A stretch of DNA of 5,524 bases, taken from Sedimenticola sp. GTDB lineage: Bacteria > Pseudomonadota > Gammaproteobacteria > Chromatiales > Chromatiaceae. The stretch spans positions 1-5,524 of the forward strand of contig JALWGP010000029.1 in NCBI GenBank assembly GCA_027038775.1, in the 5' to 3' direction. Made by a program: the position numbers and the translations under genes. Below are positions 4,663-5,524 of the stretch, one piece after another. The first letter of the stretch is position 1. The number at the start of each line of letters is the position of its first letter. The notes beneath the pieces were generated by a model, which saw only the letters and a program-made list of their open reading frames with translations, was not told the DNA's origin and did not search any database.

Positions 4663-5456
4663 TCCAGATCATCGTGCTGGCGCTGGTCCAGGGACTGACC
4701 GAATTCCTGCCCATCTCCAGCTCCGCCCATCTCATCCTGGCGCCCCATCTCTTCGGCTACGCCGACCAGGGGCTGGCCTTCGACCTGGCGGTGCACCTGG
4801 GCACCCTGCTGGCGGTGCTGCTCTACTTCCGTCACACCATCTGGGAGGTGGCGCGGGACTGGTTCGCCTCCCTGCCCGCCTCGGGCCGGGCCACCGCCAA
4901 CAGCCGGCTGGGGTGGTACATCATCCTCGCCACCCTGCCGGTGATGGGCGTGGGCGTGCTGGTGAAGGACCTGGTGGAGAACGAGCTGCGCTCCCCGCTG
5001 GTGATCGCCGCCACCACCATCGGCTTTGGCGCCGTGCTGCTGTGGGCGGACCGCGGCTTCCGCCATCTCCGCCACATCGAAACCATGAATCTCCGGGACG
5101 CCCTGCTCATCGGCGCCGCCCAGGCACTGGCGCTGGTGCCGGGCACCTCGCGCTCGGGCATCACCATGACCGCCGCGCTGATGCTGGGCTACTCCCGCGA
5201 GGCCGCCGCCCGCTTCTCCTTCCTGCTGGCGGTGCCCACCATCCTCGCCTCGGTGATCTGGGTGGGCAAGGACCTGGTGGGCTCGCCGGGGCCGGTGCAG
5301 TGGGGCGACCTGGGGCTGGGGATCCTCTTCTCCTTCCTGGCGGCGCTCACCACCATCCATCTCTTCCTGCGCTTCATCGAGCGTATGGGCATGGCGCCCT
5401 TCGCCTGGTACCGGTTCGCGCTGGGGGCCTTCATTCTCGTCACCCTCTACCGTTAG
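4653..5456 (+). CDS. uppP: Undecaprenyl-diphosphate phosphatase UppP (BacA)
   Basis: A 267-residue polytopic inner-membrane enzyme (E. coli UppP is 273) that hydrolyses undecaprenyl diphosphate to the monophosphate, recycling the lipid carrier for peptidoglycan and other envelope polymers; overexpression gives bacitracin resistance in many bacteria. The two signature segments are intact: the (E/Q)xxxE motif in QGLTEFLPISSSAHL (13-27, with Gln13, Glu17 and the Ser-Ser-Ser-Ala-His turn) and PGTSRSG (163-169, Arg167). Hydrophobic segments fall at about 3-32, 43-60, 86-105, 115-132, 150-180, 187-206, 218-237 and 249-266. GGAAG (4642-4646) lies 6 nt before the ATG, and the ATG overlaps the transferase stop (ATGGAGCTGA), so coupled translation is likely. 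A possible own promoter lies within the transferase 3' end. Confidence 0.96.
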   Translation: MELIQIIVLALVQGLTEFLPISSSAHLILAPHLFGYADQGLAFDLAVHLGTLLAVLLYFRHTIWEVARDWFASLPASGRATANSRLGWYIILATLPVMGVGVLVKDLVENELRSPLVIAATTIGFGAVLLWADRGFRHLRHIETMNLRDALLIGAAQALALVPGTSRSGITMTAALMLGYSREAAARFSFLLAVPTILASVIWVGKDLVGSPGPVQWGDLGLGILFSFLAALTTIHLFLRFIERMGMAPFAWYRFALGAFILVTLYR

Positions 5457-5458
5457 GT

Positions 5459-5473
5459 CGGGATTCGATCCCG
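5459..5473. repeat. Hairpin directly after uppP
   Basis: CGGGAT (5459-5464) pairs perfectly with ATCCCG (5468-5473) around TCG, two bases after the uppP stop. There is no T-run after it, so intrinsic termination is doubtful. Confidence 0.35.
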
Positions 5474-5503
5474 GGAGCGGACCTCCTACCCCACACCGGA
5501 GGA

Positions 5504-5519
5504 GCGGCGCCCCCGCCGC
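5504..5519. repeat. GC-only hairpin at the right edge
   Basis: GCGGCG (5504-5509) pairs with CGCCGC (5514-5519) around four C. It may be part of a terminator or leader of whatever follows, but the window ends five bases later and nothing downstream can be judged. Confidence 0.3.
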
Positions 5520-5524
5520 GAATG

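Noticed and set aside
4155..5360. Long open frame of 401 codons on the minus strand across the transferase and uppP
   Set aside because: It is antisense to two well-supported genes, is full of Gln/Gly/His/Arg, and has no family motif.
5457..5476. tRNA T-arm-like sequence GGGATTCGATCCC
   Set aside because: The loop is 3-5 nt instead of the 7 needed, there is no acceptor, anticodon or D arm around it, and no CCA; it is a simple hairpin.

Overview
This is chromosomal DNA from a GC-rich bacterium, most likely a gammaproteobacterium. RecJ follows the Escherichia coli RecJ layout almost motif for motif, the left edge carries the start of a DarP/YjgA protein (a proteobacterial family), and there is a Lol-type outer-membrane lipoprotein precursor. 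A purple-sulfur or Ectothiorhodospira-like lineage would fit the composition, but that is only a guess.

Layout. Positions 1-168 (minus) hold the N-terminal 56 codons of darP, cut by the window edge. Positions 169-432 form a divergent control region: a TATACT box and a long structured leader face darP, and an extended -10 (TGTCATAAT) faces a lipoprotein gene. The darP leader contains a 30-codon reading frame with a textbook Shine-Dalgarno sequence that ends 3 nt before darP. Positions 433-1092 (plus) encode a coiled-coil lipoprotein. A 158-nt convergent spacer with three hairpins follows.

Positions 1251-1925 (minus) encode a secreted protein with a CARDB-like immunoglobulin fold, in DNA that looks clearly less GC-rich than its surroundings. 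Positions about 1926-2163 hold gene debris: a Phd-type antitoxin fragment on the plus strand runs into a DUF2283 gene start on the minus strand that keeps its own ribosome binding site, and the two break off at the same place. I read 1.1-2.16 kb as an acquired or rearranged patch beside recJ.

Positions 2195-3913 (minus) encode the full-length single-strand exonuclease RecJ. It is divergent from an Sfp-type 4'-phosphopantetheinyl transferase (3934-4662, plus), with only 20 nt between the chosen starts and a TATAAT box for the transferase lying inside the first codons of recJ. The transferase gene overlaps uppP (4653-5456, plus), the undecaprenyl pyrophosphate phosphatase, by 10 nt, so the two are probably co-transcribed and translationally coupled. 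A short hairpin-rich tail closes the window.

No tRNA, rRNA, CRISPR array, complete insertion sequence or complete toxin-antitoxin pair is present. Most of the window is ordinary housekeeping DNA. The parts worth a second look are the darP leader, the low-GC patch with its two gene relics, and the crowded recJ/transferase divergence.
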